Part shown: in pieces, positions 1 to 6,223 of the stretch
Layout: each line of letters opens with the position of its first letter
How positions within the stretch are numbered: the stretch's first letter is position 1
Source of the DNA: Promethearchaeota archaeon
Lineage (GTDB): Archaea; Asgardarchaeota; Lokiarchaeia; Sigynarchaeales; SOKP01
Direction: 5' to 3'
Length of the DNA: 10,783 bases
NCBI GenBank assembly: GCA_019057975.1
Contig: JAHLWJ010000147.1
Coordinates: 1-10,783, forward strand
Notes under the pieces: generated by a model
Seen by the model: the letters and a program-made list of their open reading frames with translations, nothing else
The model's database searches: none
Told to the model about the DNA's origin: nothing
Translations under genes and position numbers: made by a program

Positions 1-143
1 CTAGAATTTTATCAGAAAATGGTAAGATTTTAGCAATAGAATTTCTTAAACGGACAAGTGGTCCAATGGACGCAAAAGTAGAGTTCAAATCTAAGAAAGA
101 AATCTTAAAAGATCAGATTAAAACTCAGTTAGAATATAAATAA
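1..143 (+). CDS. C-terminal end of a probable class I SAM-dependent methyltransferase (partial)
   Basis: The window opens inside a reading frame that stops at TAA 141-143; the first complete codon is at position 3. About 46 residues are visible. They begin RILSENGKILAIEFLKR, followed by SGPMDAKVEF and a lysine-rich helix ending QLEYK. The pattern R-[IL]-L-x(3)-GK-[IL]-x-I-E-F is the late beta strand seen in many class I SAM-dependent methyltransferases ('RvLkpgGkllIiEf'), and the following 'GP...' resembles the tail of that fold. The SAM-binding motif lies upstream of the window, so the assignment rests on a short C-terminal pattern and the substrate is unknown. A run of nine T (178-186) follows the stop and could end its transcript. 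Confidence 0.45.
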   Translation, partial: RILSENGKILAIEFLKRTSGPMDAKVEFKSKKEILKDQIKTQLEYK

Positions 144-177
144 TCTGAATAGTTATACCTCTTTGATTAAATTTCTA

Positions 178-186
178 TTTTTTTTT
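178..186 (+). terminator. Poly-T tract after the methyltransferase-like gene
   Basis: Nine consecutive T lie about 35 nt after the stop codon at 141-143, with no clear hairpin before them. Archaeal RNA polymerase commonly terminates at such U-tracts alone. The assignment is by position and composition only. Confidence 0.4.
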
Positions 187-253
187 AAGTTCTTCAATAA
201 AATTAACAATTAAGAATAATCTTTTGAATTAGTCGATTGTTTTAAATAAAACA

Positions 254-296
254 ATCATTCTAAAAATATGGTATCGTAAATGATCATTCTAAAAAT
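254..296. repeat. 14-bp direct repeat pair upstream of the Roadblock gene
   Basis: ATCATTCTAAAAAT occurs exactly at 254-267 and again at 283-296, a 29-bp period of a little under three helical turns. It lies 40-80 bp upstream of the TATA element of the Roadblock gene, where archaeal activators often bind. It could be a regulatory site or a relic duplication. AT-rich sequence raises the chance of coincidence, but 14 exact bases this close together is more than expected. Confidence 0.4.
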
Positions 297-332
297 GGAA
301 AATCTTAAACTTTAAATCGATTTAACCTAATA

Positions 333-355
333 TTTTTATAAATATAAATATTTAA
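333..355 (+). promoter_or_regulatory. TATA-box region of the Roadblock/LC7 gene
   Basis: TTTTTATAAATATAAATATTTAA lies 70-93 nt before the ATG at 426. With archaeal TBP/TFB spacing of about 25 nt, transcription would start around 370-380 and leave a 5' leader of roughly 50 nt. No Shine-Dalgarno-like sequence is visible before the ATG. Confidence 0.5.
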
Positions 356-425
356 GTTCAAAAATTATATTTTATATTAATAAATGAAGAATTATCACCT
401 CAATTAAAAGCCAGAGATTATTTAA

Positions 426-815
426 ATGAGCGATTTAACTCAAGAACAAGCCAGTAGTCTTTCTAAATTTCTTGGAAATATTACAGAACACACCGAATTA
501 GAAGCACTTGCATTAGTTACAAATGAAGGTCTACGACTTGCTTTTTCATGTATACCAGATTACGATGTTGACCCCGATTTATTTTCAAGTTTAAGTGCTG
601 TAGTAATGCAGAGTGGGCATGATGCGATCCAATCTTTAGGATATAACAATTTATTAGAAGTAGTTTTAAGAGGAAGTAATGCCTTTATTATCTTAAGTGG
701 GGCTGGAAGATTCTTTTTAATGGGTGCTAGTAGAAAGATTGAAGATTTGGGCAAAATCGTGACCGTTTTTCGCTATTACGCTGGCGAAATCAGAAGTAGG
801 TATCCAATTCAATAG
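426..815 (+). CDS. Roadblock/LC7 domain protein
   Basis: This 129-aa protein is one complete Roadblock/LC7 domain. An N-terminal helix (about 5-22) leads into ELEALALVTNEGLRLAF (24-40). A central amphipathic helix (about 52-71) follows, then two strands in LLEVVLRGSNAFIILSGAG, and a C-terminal helix after the ASRKIEDLGK segment (about 102-122). Length and order match the usual 110-130-aa single-domain members. The family forms homo- or heterodimers that act as platforms or regulators for small Ras-like GTPases (MglB, Ragulator, dynein light chain), and Asgard archaea carry many stand-alone copies. A GTPase partner is therefore likely, but none is encoded in this window. The ATG at 426 has an upstream TATA box and a hairpin terminator follows the stop, so the gene is probably monocistronic and belongs to the host backbone rather than the defence island. 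Confidence 0.9.
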   Translation: MSDLTQEQASSLSKFLGNITEHTELEALALVTNEGLRLAFSCIPDYDVDPDLFSSLSAVVMQSGHDAIQSLGYNNLLEVVLRGSNAFIILSGAGRFFLMGASRKIEDLGKIVTVFRYYAGEIRSRYPIQ

Positions 816-830
816 TAATATTGATCTTTT

Positions 831-858
831 CTGGCGTGGCGTCAGTTTTCTATTTTTT
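831..858 (+). terminator. Hairpin plus U-tract terminator after the Roadblock gene
   Basis: CTGGCGTGGCGTCAG (831-845) can fold into a 6-bp stem with one G-U pair and a TGG triloop. It is followed directly by TTTTCTATTTTTT (846-858), starting 15 nt after the stop codon. The layout resembles a bacterial intrinsic terminator. It also separates this gene from the converging minus-strand ORF that ends at 908. Confidence 0.55.
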
Positions 859-907
859 AGCTCATTTTCACTTGGAATCTGAGTTTCTAAAAAAATTTTT
901 GAGAAAA

Positions 908-1579
908 TTAATTTCTTTGAAGATTCGCGTATATATGGAGAGAATTAATCTTGTCGTAGTTATCGTATAGAATAATAGATTCGTCTTGGAGAGTTAAATT
1001 TGAAACAATTATTTCTCTCGTTTTTTTGTTGATTGAATTCTTTTCCAGAACGGGATCAAAATAAGATTTTATGGCTACATATCCTTTCTTAGCGATTGAC
1101 TGTCTTACTAAGATTTTTAGGGCGCTAGTTAGTACTGTATTTCCACCTATTGCGTTGCATTCGTCGATTATTATTAAATCGTATTTGGTAGAAACTTCTG
1201 GAATTACGTAAGAGTCGGTCTTTCTGTCCTTTTTTAGCTTGAATTGGGTGAACTTTTGAGGTGTAATTAATAAAAAATTTACTTTTTCAAAAGCGGTGTA
1301 ATCTATATTAAAATCTTTGTTTTTAGAAATAATTAAACAGGTATTAATGACTCTAAAATCGATATTTTTTAACAGTAAATTTATTTCTTGATCGCTCCAC
1401 ACATTTTTGATCCCTGTGATCCATTTTAATAACTTGATGTTTTCTTGGTTGTTTGCGTTTTTGTGTTGTTCAATTGAAAAATTAAAAGCCTTAGATTTGT
1501 CGTAGGTAGGGAAATACTGCCACACTTCTAACACGGTGTTTCTACGAAAGCCTCCGTATTTGCTGAGAACACCGCACAC
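908..1579 (-). pseudogene. 5'-truncated helicase / P-loop NTPase-like remnant
   Basis: A 223-codon open frame contains no ATG codon at all. The only initiation codon near its start is GTG at 1577-1579, and an in-frame TAG stands two codons upstream, so the frame looks cut at its 5' end. About two-thirds of the way in are NFLLITPQKF and then YDLIIIDECNAIGG. The latter is a hydrophobic strand ending in DEC, like the Walker B (motif II) box of DEAD/DExH helicases, and 'LITPQKF' resembles the preceding motif ('TPeKl'). A Walker A/GKT motif is missing and would lie in the lost 5' part. The truncated end lies 20 nt from the stop of the HEPN-TPR gene, the first island gene. Codon choice includes CpG codons like the outer flanks. 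I read it as a host gene broken by island insertion or an associated deletion; an intact small protein started by GTG is less likely. Confidence 0.5.
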
Positions 1580-1598
1580 AAACTATAAAATTTAACAG

Positions 1599-2750
1599 CT
1601 AGTTCCTACCAAGTCGTGCCTTTAAATCCTTATAATTGGGATCTATATCATACGCTTTTTGATAAGATTTTCTTGAGTTCTCTAAATCATTATTGTTTTC
1701 AAGAGCTAAACCTAAGTTATACCAAACTTCAACATGGTTTGGTTGAATTTCAGATATAATTTTAAAGACTTCAGCAGCTTTCTCATAATTACTATTATTT
1801 AAATGATGTTCTGCAAATAAAAAAAACTCATTTAGATTGTTGTCTACAAGCACTTTTTTAATTAAAGTATCCATCTCACCATATTTAAAATTATCAAGTT
1901 GTCCCGTGCTTGTTTCTGCTGGATCAGGATATCTAAAAAATCTTTGATGCTCAATATAGAATACAAACTTAACAATATCCATAAGGGCATTTTCTAAATC
2001 TTCAAAATGCTTATCTAAGTCAAAATCACTTATGTTATTTATACCAATATACTCTTGTATATCACTGTGAATGAATGCATTTCTTTTTTTAATATATCCA
2101 TTTTTAGAATAAATTTTCTCCCATATTGATTCAGCTATATTATCAACATCTATTCCAATCAAATTATAAGCAATCTTACACTTTTTTTTTTTTTGGAATA
2201 CAGAAGCATCATTTCTCTTAGGTAAAATATCACCTAATGGGAAGTCAAGGTTTCCTCTTTCTGCAAAAATATCAAGAAACTGATATCTAAGAGTAAATGT
2301 TTTTAAGAACTTAACAAATAATCTTGATTCCAAATCGCTAATTAAGATCCTTTCTCGAGAAACCCATAGAAACAGACTACTAAGGTAAACCTCTAAAGCT
2401 GTTATAAGTAGTATATGCATAGTCTGGAAAATGAAAATATTCTTCATTTTAAAAAAATCTTTAGGTTTGGAGATTTTAACTAGTTCGGAATATAAAGCTA
2501 TAGCACGATTTATATTTGTATTAAAAATAGTATAGAATTTACTAAAAACCAAGTGACTAGGAGGCCCCTCCAAAGAAAAAATAATTGCTCCTTTCTCTAT
2601 TATGATTGGATCCTTATCTTCGACGAACTTTCCATCACTAAATTTAGCACTTTTGTCCATCTTTATTTGAACTTCTTTGATATCGAAAGAAAATTTTGAA
2701 ATATAATACCTTTTAAGAAATTCCCAAAGTTTTGATTCATCCTTCAGCAT
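1599..2750 (-). CDS. HEPN-like domain protein with C-terminal TPR repeats
   Basis: This 383-aa predicted soluble protein starts at ATG 2748-2750. The N-terminal 100 residues are unrecognised. A helical region from about 100 to 275 contains HILLITALEVYLSSLF (112-127) and, in a later helix, KKRNAFIHSD (221-230). R223-N-A-F-I-H228 fits the Rx4-6H catalytic signature of HEPN domains, most of which are metal-independent RNases in defence and toxin-antitoxin systems. Residues 306-373 hold two tetratricopeptide repeats, including the typical YEKAAEVFKII and VWYNLGLALENNNDLENSRKSYQKAYDIDPNY patterns; TPRs bind peptides and could sense a partner or phage protein. It is the last gene of the left arm of the island, 181 nt after the 361-aa gene and with its own TATA-like box. 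A 13-A tract encodes KKKK (187-190). The TPR call is firm, HEPN is good by motif, and RNase activity is inference. Confidence 0.65.
   Translation of the reverse strand: MLKDESKLWEFLKRYYISKFSFDIKEVQIKMDKSAKFSDGKFVEDKDPIIIEKGAIIFSLEGPPSHLVFSKFYTIFNTNINRAIALYSELVKISKPKDFFKMKNIFIFQTMHILLITALEVYLSSLFLWVSRERILISDLESRLFVKFLKTFTLRYQFLDIFAERGNLDFPLGDILPKRNDASVFQKKKKCKIAYNLIGIDVDNIAESIWEKIYSKNGYIKKRNAFIHSDIQEYIGINNISDFDLDKHFEDLENALMDIVKFVFYIEHQRFFRYPDPAETSTGQLDNFKYGEMDTLIKKVLVDNNLNEFFLFAEHHLNNSNYEKAAEVFKIISEIQPNHVEVWYNLGLALENNNDLENSRKSYQKAYDIDPNYKDLKARLGRN
2182..2194. repeat. 13-bp homopolymer (T on +, A in the mRNA) inside the HEPN-TPR gene
   Basis: An uninterrupted T13 on the plus strand reads as A13 in the minus-strand coding sequence and encodes the lysines at residues 187-190, before the putative catalytic R223/H228. 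Runs of this length favour replication and transcription slippage and sequencing indels. The frame is intact here. Confidence 0.9.
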
Positions 2751-2814
2751 ACGAATAAAATAATATTCAAAAGTTATTTATTTTTTTATCTACTTATTTG
2801 ATTATTTTTAAAAG

Positions 2815-2826
2815 TTTATATATTAA
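2815..2826 (-). promoter_or_regulatory. TATA-like element of the HEPN-TPR gene
   Basis: TTTATATATTAA on the plus strand (TTAATATATAAA on the coding strand) lies 65-76 nt upstream of the ATG at 2750. It is the best TATA-like match in the 181-bp gap and suggests the gene can be transcribed apart from the gene before it. Confidence 0.4.
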
Positions 2827-2865
2827 GCTACTCGAAAGTTGCTTCTCACAAACACTATTTTTTAA

Positions 2866-2889
2866 AGAGAAAAAACCCATTTTTTCTCT
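2866..2889 (-). terminator. Hairpin downstream of the 361-aa gene
   Basis: AGAGAAAAAA (2866-2875) and TTTTTTCTCT (2880-2889) form a perfect 10-bp inverted repeat around a 4-nt CCCA loop. On the minus strand it lies about 40 nt after the stop of the 361-aa gene, and T-rich sequence is built into its 3' arm. Position and shape suit a terminator that separates the two left-arm genes. Confidence 0.5.
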
Positions 2890-2931
2890 AGCTTGTTTTC
2901 ACCACGACCAACTAAACCAATCAAGTATAAT

Positions 2932-4017
2932 CTAGAACAAGCGAAGACTATCAATAAAATATTCATAGGTTTTAGTTTCCCTCATGATCTCATTCAAATC
3001 CATCACAAGATCTGCTTTACCTGTTCTCATGAAATACGCTTTTCCATCGCATACTTTTCTCACTTTAGGATTTTTATGAGCTTCAAGTATCCGATATTTA
3101 TTGTAGTTAAACATGGATCTGATATATGCTGATAATTTTGGGTATTCGCTTTTCATAGCATGGTCAAGAAAATTTTTTAGTTTTTTCCTTGTTTTGGGAT
3201 CGTATTGTTTGGGATTAATTTGTATGAATGTTTCATACTTAACATTACCATTCCCTTTGGATTTGATTTTAAATAATCTCGCAACAAATTTCGCGAAATC
3301 AATGTTAAATGAGTCAATACTGCTGATTAAAGTGAGCATATTGTACGCAATGGAAAAATTTTCATTATAAATCCTTTTAGCTTCTTCGGTCATTTCATAT
3401 ACATCAGCAGTAATTTCATTTAGCGTTGGCATTGACCTTTTTTTGATTCTTTTGATCTTTAAAATAAAAAATAGTACTTTAATAAGATTTTTCATATCGA
3501 AATTTTCAAATTGCTTGATCTCAGAAGTTAATATTTCTGAATATGCTTTAATCTGAGGAGCAAGAGCTTGCACATTTTTAGTATATCTTTCTCTTAGGTA
3601 ATTAACATATACATCTTTAGATGGCAAGTCCTTAGGTTGGACTTCGTTGGCAAAAATCATTTCTTTTGATGTATCCATTTCGTTATTAAATAATTCAAGT
3701 TGGTTTTCTCCTCTCACATCTGCAAGAAATTTATAATACTCGTTTACTACTAATCTCATATTTGAGCGTAAATCCATATTGTTAAAATTAAATCCAAGCA
3801 TGGAATACATGAGAACTACGCTAGGGTATCTTCCATCCAACCACAACAACACACCCAGACCATAATTTTTGAGGTCTTCTTGAAAAATCTCCAATTCCGC
3901 ATTCAAGGTTCTAATTGGGATATCACGAAGTTTAAAGAAACCTTGTACTAGATAGGGAAATTTCTTTTTTAAAAATTTATTAAGAATCTTACTTATTATT
4001 TCTTCAACATCCATCAA
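2932..4017 (-). CDS. Uncharacterised island protein with a C-terminal HEPN-like Rx4H segment
   Basis: I do not recognise a named family. This 361-aa protein is predicted mostly helical, with no signal peptide or clear membrane span; the hydrophobic stretches near 176-189 and 223-233 look like buried helices. The C-terminal 60 residues read as a HEPN-like end. R309-I-L-E-A-H314 fits Rx4H, followed by a basic stretch, then DGKAYFMRTGK, and a last helix pair (LNEIMRETKTYEYFIDSLRLF). 'R..xAH...DGkvyf..... Dl.ei' is a layout I associate with HEPN-fold proteins of defence loci. If active, the protein would cut RNA. The gene lies 150 nt downstream of the HNH-SAVED nuclease on the same strand, with its own TATA-like box and an adjoining inverted repeat. 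The start is ATG-ATG at 4017, and either codon could be used. HEPN assignment is moderate to low. Confidence 0.6.
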   Translation of the reverse strand: MMDVEEIISKILNKFLKKKFPYLVQGFFKLRDIPIRTLNAELEIFQEDLKNYGLGVLLWLDGRYPSVVLMYSMLGFNFNNMDLRSNMRLVVNEYYKFLADVRGENQLELFNNEMDTSKEMIFANEVQPKDLPSKDVYVNYLRERYTKNVQALAPQIKAYSEILTSEIKQFENFDMKNLIKVLFFILKIKRIKKRSMPTLNEITADVYEMTEEAKRIYNENFSIAYNMLTLISSIDSFNIDFAKFVARLFKIKSKGNGNVKYETFIQINPKQYDPKTRKKLKNFLDHAMKSEYPKLSAYIRSMFNYNKYRILEAHKNPKVRKVCDGKAYFMRTGKADLVMDLNEIMRETKTYEYFIDSLRLF

Positions 4018-4074
4018 ATTCTCACTAAACCTGATTGTTAAATACTATTAAAATTATGTTAGATTTCTGAAATG

Positions 4075-4088
4075 TATATTTAAATAAT
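4075..4088 (-). promoter_or_regulatory. TATA-like element of the 361-aa gene
   Basis: GTATATTTAAATAATA spans this site on the plus strand; the coding strand reads TATTATTTAAATATAC. It lies about 60 nt before the ATG at 4017. The downstream edge of an 8-bp inverted repeat abuts it (4089-4096). Confidence 0.4.
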
Positions 4089-4142
4089 ACCTCACAACTT
4101 TAAAGCATAACCAATTTTGCTACAATACTACTTATGTGAGGT
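4089..4142. repeat. 8-bp inverted repeat next to the TATA element
   Basis: ACCTCACA (4089-4096) and TGTGAGGT (4135-4142) are exact reverse complements 38 nt apart. One arm abuts the TATA-like element of the 361-aa gene; the other lies 26 nt past the stop of the HNH-SAVED gene. It may be an operator, or the stem of a 3'-UTR structure. The GC-containing arms stand out in AT-rich surroundings. Confidence 0.4.
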
Positions 4143-4167
4143 CGATGAAGAATGAAATTAGTTTATA

Positions 4168-5277
4168 CTAGTTTATATCAAAAGCACTCGAGTATTTTGG
4201 AGAATCTTTTCTATAAAAATTATATAATATGAACTGAGGGTGGATAGTTGGATTAATGAAACTCCCTATTATGAACCCTATTGCAGTGGGACCCGCATAA
4301 AACAAATGTAGTTTCTTTAAGTTCCGGTATTTCTGTACAATCCTGTCTATTAGTTTAGTATATTTTTTCTGGAACTCTTGTATTTGTTCTTTATATTGTA
4401 GCCAATTTCTATCAGGATTATCAACATAAATCTTAAGGATTTTTATATCCCTTCCAAGAACAGCAAGGATATCATTGCTATTTATTAAACCAGAAATGGA
4501 AATTGATAACGCGATTTCTGTTATAGAACTATCTTCATTTTCAAGCCTATCAATAAGGAAAAACTCTTGGTTTAATCCATTTTTAGGTATTATTTTCCAT
4601 TTCCAAGTGTTTTCTTTAGGATGGTAGTGATAAACCTCAAAAGAGTTAGTATTATGAATCAAATAACCAAGTTGAACAACTAGTGGGATGAAATTAATAG
4701 AGCACACAATAAACTTCCTCGGTATTTCATCTTGGTTCTTGAATTTTCGCCACCAAGCTTTTTGAAGAATATCGAACTCCTGCCAATTTTTAGTTTTTGT
4801 TAAGAATTCATCAAATATGAGTTCTTCTGTTTCAGCAATTATGTGGGTTCCATAAAAATCTCTGAAAACTAATTCGTTATCTATTTTTGGAGCGCCAGTT
4901 CCAGTAACATTTCCGGAATGAAGTAATAATGTCCAAACTGCTTCCTTTAAACCATCTAATCTTTCATTAACCCATCGAGTGTGGTTTAATTTCATCTGTT
5001 TAAGTGATTCTACTGTGTATTCAACTTCGTTATTATCTATAACCTTATGATGGTTTGCACATAATAATATGATATTTTCTGGATCTTCTTTCTTTAATTC
5101 ACTATTTTTAGGGTGTCCTCTTGGACCTCTTGAACTTTCACCGATAATATGACAAAATTCCACGACTTTTACAAATGTGCCATCTTCGTATTCAAAAATA
5201 ACTTTTTCTCCGCAACCGGGATAATTACATCTTCCACCGCTGTCTGCAACTAACTTAACGATTTCTCTTTTTTTCAT
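4168..5277 (-). CDS. cap5: HNH-SAVED nuclease, CBASS effector (Cap5-like)
   Basis: This 369-aa protein has the two-domain layout of Cap5. The N-terminal HNH domain (about 1-108) holds CNYPGC (C17, C22), CHI (C42, H43), the PENIILLC strand (N68, C73) and NHHKVID (H76, H77). These give the His-Asn-His core plus zinc-ligand cysteines. A linker to about 130 leads into a SAVED domain (about 135-369). Its diagnostic end is LHLFYAGPTAIGFIIGSF (323-340), then NPTIHPQFILYNF and SSAFDIN; 'H.F.agP.a.a...G......P....Y.......y..af.i' is the SAVED signature. SAVED binds a cyclic oligonucleotide made by a CD-NTase; in studied Cap5 enzymes binding triggers oligomerisation and HNH cleavage of double-stranded DNA, killing the infected cell. 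The gene is divergent from two CD-NTases across 124 bp. Length matches bacterial Cap5 (roughly 370-420 aa). The domain call is strong; ligand identity is unknown. Confidence 0.88.
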   Translation of the reverse strand: MKKREIVKLVADSGGRCNYPGCGEKVIFEYEDGTFVKVVEFCHIIGESSRGPRGHPKNSELKKEDPENIILLCANHHKVIDNNEVEYTVESLKQMKLNHTRWVNERLDGLKEAVWTLLLHSGNVTGTGAPKIDNELVFRDFYGTHIIAETEELIFDEFLTKTKNWQEFDILQKAWWRKFKNQDEIPRKFIVCSINFIPLVVQLGYLIHNTNSFEVYHYHPKENTWKWKIIPKNGLNQEFFLIDRLENEDSSITEIALSISISGLINSNDILAVLGRDIKILKIYVDNPDRNWLQYKEQIQEFQKKYTKLIDRIVQKYRNLKKLHLFYAGPTAIGFIIGSFINPTIHPQFILYNFYRKDSPKYSSAFDIN

Positions 5278-5328
5278 CGATATTTGGGAGTTTTTTAATT
5301 TGTATTAAGGTACTATTATCTTTAGCTC

Positions 5329-5340
5329 TATAAATTTATA
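5329..5340. promoter_or_regulatory. Palindromic bidirectional TATA element of the CBASS core
   Basis: TATAAATTTATA is a perfect 12-bp palindrome in the 124-bp gap between the divergent effector and synthase genes. It lies 51 nt from the effector ATG (5277) and 61 nt from the first synthase start (5402). TBP could bind it in either orientation, giving leaders of about 25-35 nt each way and coupled transcription of effector and synthases. A further AT-rich box (ATATTATAAA, 5351-5360) might serve the plus direction instead. Confidence 0.5.
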
Positions 5341-5401
5341 TTTCCAAGGAATATTATAAAATCAAAGACAATTAAGTCAAATTGATAAGAGTGGATTATT
5401 T

Positions 5402-6163
5402 TTGGCTAATGAAAACTATTTAAGAGAAATTCTAAACGATCAAAGCTTAACCGTTAATCAGATAGATAATTTAAGAATGCAACGCGATAGAATTGAAAGA
5501 CAATTAAGAAATGGAATTAGGGGAACACCAAAAGCATATTATGGAGGTTCTTATGCCAAGAATACAATGATTAGAGCTAGTTATGACTTAGATATTGTTC
5601 TGTTTTGGCCCTCAGATTCTCCTTTTTCTCTTGAAAACTTGTACCGAACTGCTAAGGGTGTACTTGATAGTAATTGGAGAACGGTAGTAGAAAAGAAAGT
5701 AGGATTAGAACTCCCCTTTGAAGGAGATTTTCATATTGATGTTATTCCTGGAAAATTCTCGAGTAAAGATGAAAATTATGCGTACTTATATAATAATAAA
5801 ACAGGAGGAAGATTCCAAACCAGCATTTTTGTTCAAGTAAATTACGTTAAAAAGAGTAAGCGTGAAGATGTTATCAGATTAATGAAACTATGGAAAAAAA
5901 GGAAAGATGTTCCAATCAAAACATTTATCTTAGAAATCTGTGTTATTGAAGGATGTAAAGGTTATGATAGATCTATCCTTGAGTCTCAACTTCTAGCAGC
6001 TTTTGAATATATAAGGGATAATATTCAAAATACTAGAATTGTTGATCCATCCAATTCTAATAACATCATTTCAGACGATTTATCTATAGAACAAAAGAAC
6101 CGGATTAGAAGACTTGCTGATCAAGCAATTAAAGCACAAAATTGGAATCAAGTTTTCTTTTGA
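5402..6163 (+). CDS. CD-NTase-like nucleotidyltransferase (CBASS synthase, first copy)
   Basis: This 253-aa enzyme carries the complete polymerase-beta-type active site of CD-NTases. GGS (48-50) heads the motif helix (YYGGSYAKNTMIRASYDLDI), the metal-binding pair is D62-L-D64, and the third acidic residue is D113 in FHIDVIPG. A helical C-terminal half follows (MKLWKKRKDVPIKTFILE, 161-178; then DPSNSNNIISDDLS, 215-228). The 'DP.N..N.i..DLs' ending matches what I know of OAS/CD-NTase-like enzymes. The product should be a cyclic or short linear oligonucleotide from NTPs that activates the SAVED effector divergent to it. The start is TTG; it is chosen because the first residues (M-x-x-E-x-[YF]-L-R) align without a gap with the second copy, and the next ATG would remove 25 aligned residues. 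It is shorter than most bacterial CD-NTases (about 300-400 aa). Nucleobase specificity cannot be read here. Confidence 0.85.
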   Translation: MANENYLREILNDQSLTVNQIDNLRMQRDRIERQLRNGIRGTPKAYYGGSYAKNTMIRASYDLDIVLFWPSDSPFSLENLYRTAKGVLDSNWRTVVEKKVGLELPFEGDFHIDVIPGKFSSKDENYAYLYNNKTGGRFQTSIFVQVNYVKKSKREDVIRLMKLWKKRKDVPIKTFILEICVIEGCKGYDRSILESQLLAAFEYIRDNIQNTRIVDPSNSNNIISDDLSIEQKNRIRRLADQAIKAQNWNQVFF

Positions 6164-6196
6164 TAAGATATGATTATTTAGTGATATAATAGATTT

Positions 6197-6205
6197 CTAT
6201 AAAAA
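6197..6205 (+). promoter_or_regulatory. Possible TATA element for the second nucleotidyltransferase
   Basis: TCTATAAAA lies 19-27 nt before the ATG at 6224. At archaeal spacing, transcription would start at or next to the ATG, giving a leaderless mRNA. This would allow separate expression of the second synthase, although co-transcription across the 60-nt gap is equally possible. Confidence 0.35.
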
Positions 6206-6223
6206 GAGCTTTGTTGCAAAATA

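Noticed and set aside
560..754. Minus-strand 64-codon frame.
   Set aside because: It is wholly antisense to the confident Roadblock/LC7 gene.
2893..3370. Plus-strand open frames of 79 and 85 codons.
   Set aside because: They are antisense to the C-terminal half of the 361-aa gene, show no family features, and have no promoter or start context; they are shadows of that gene.
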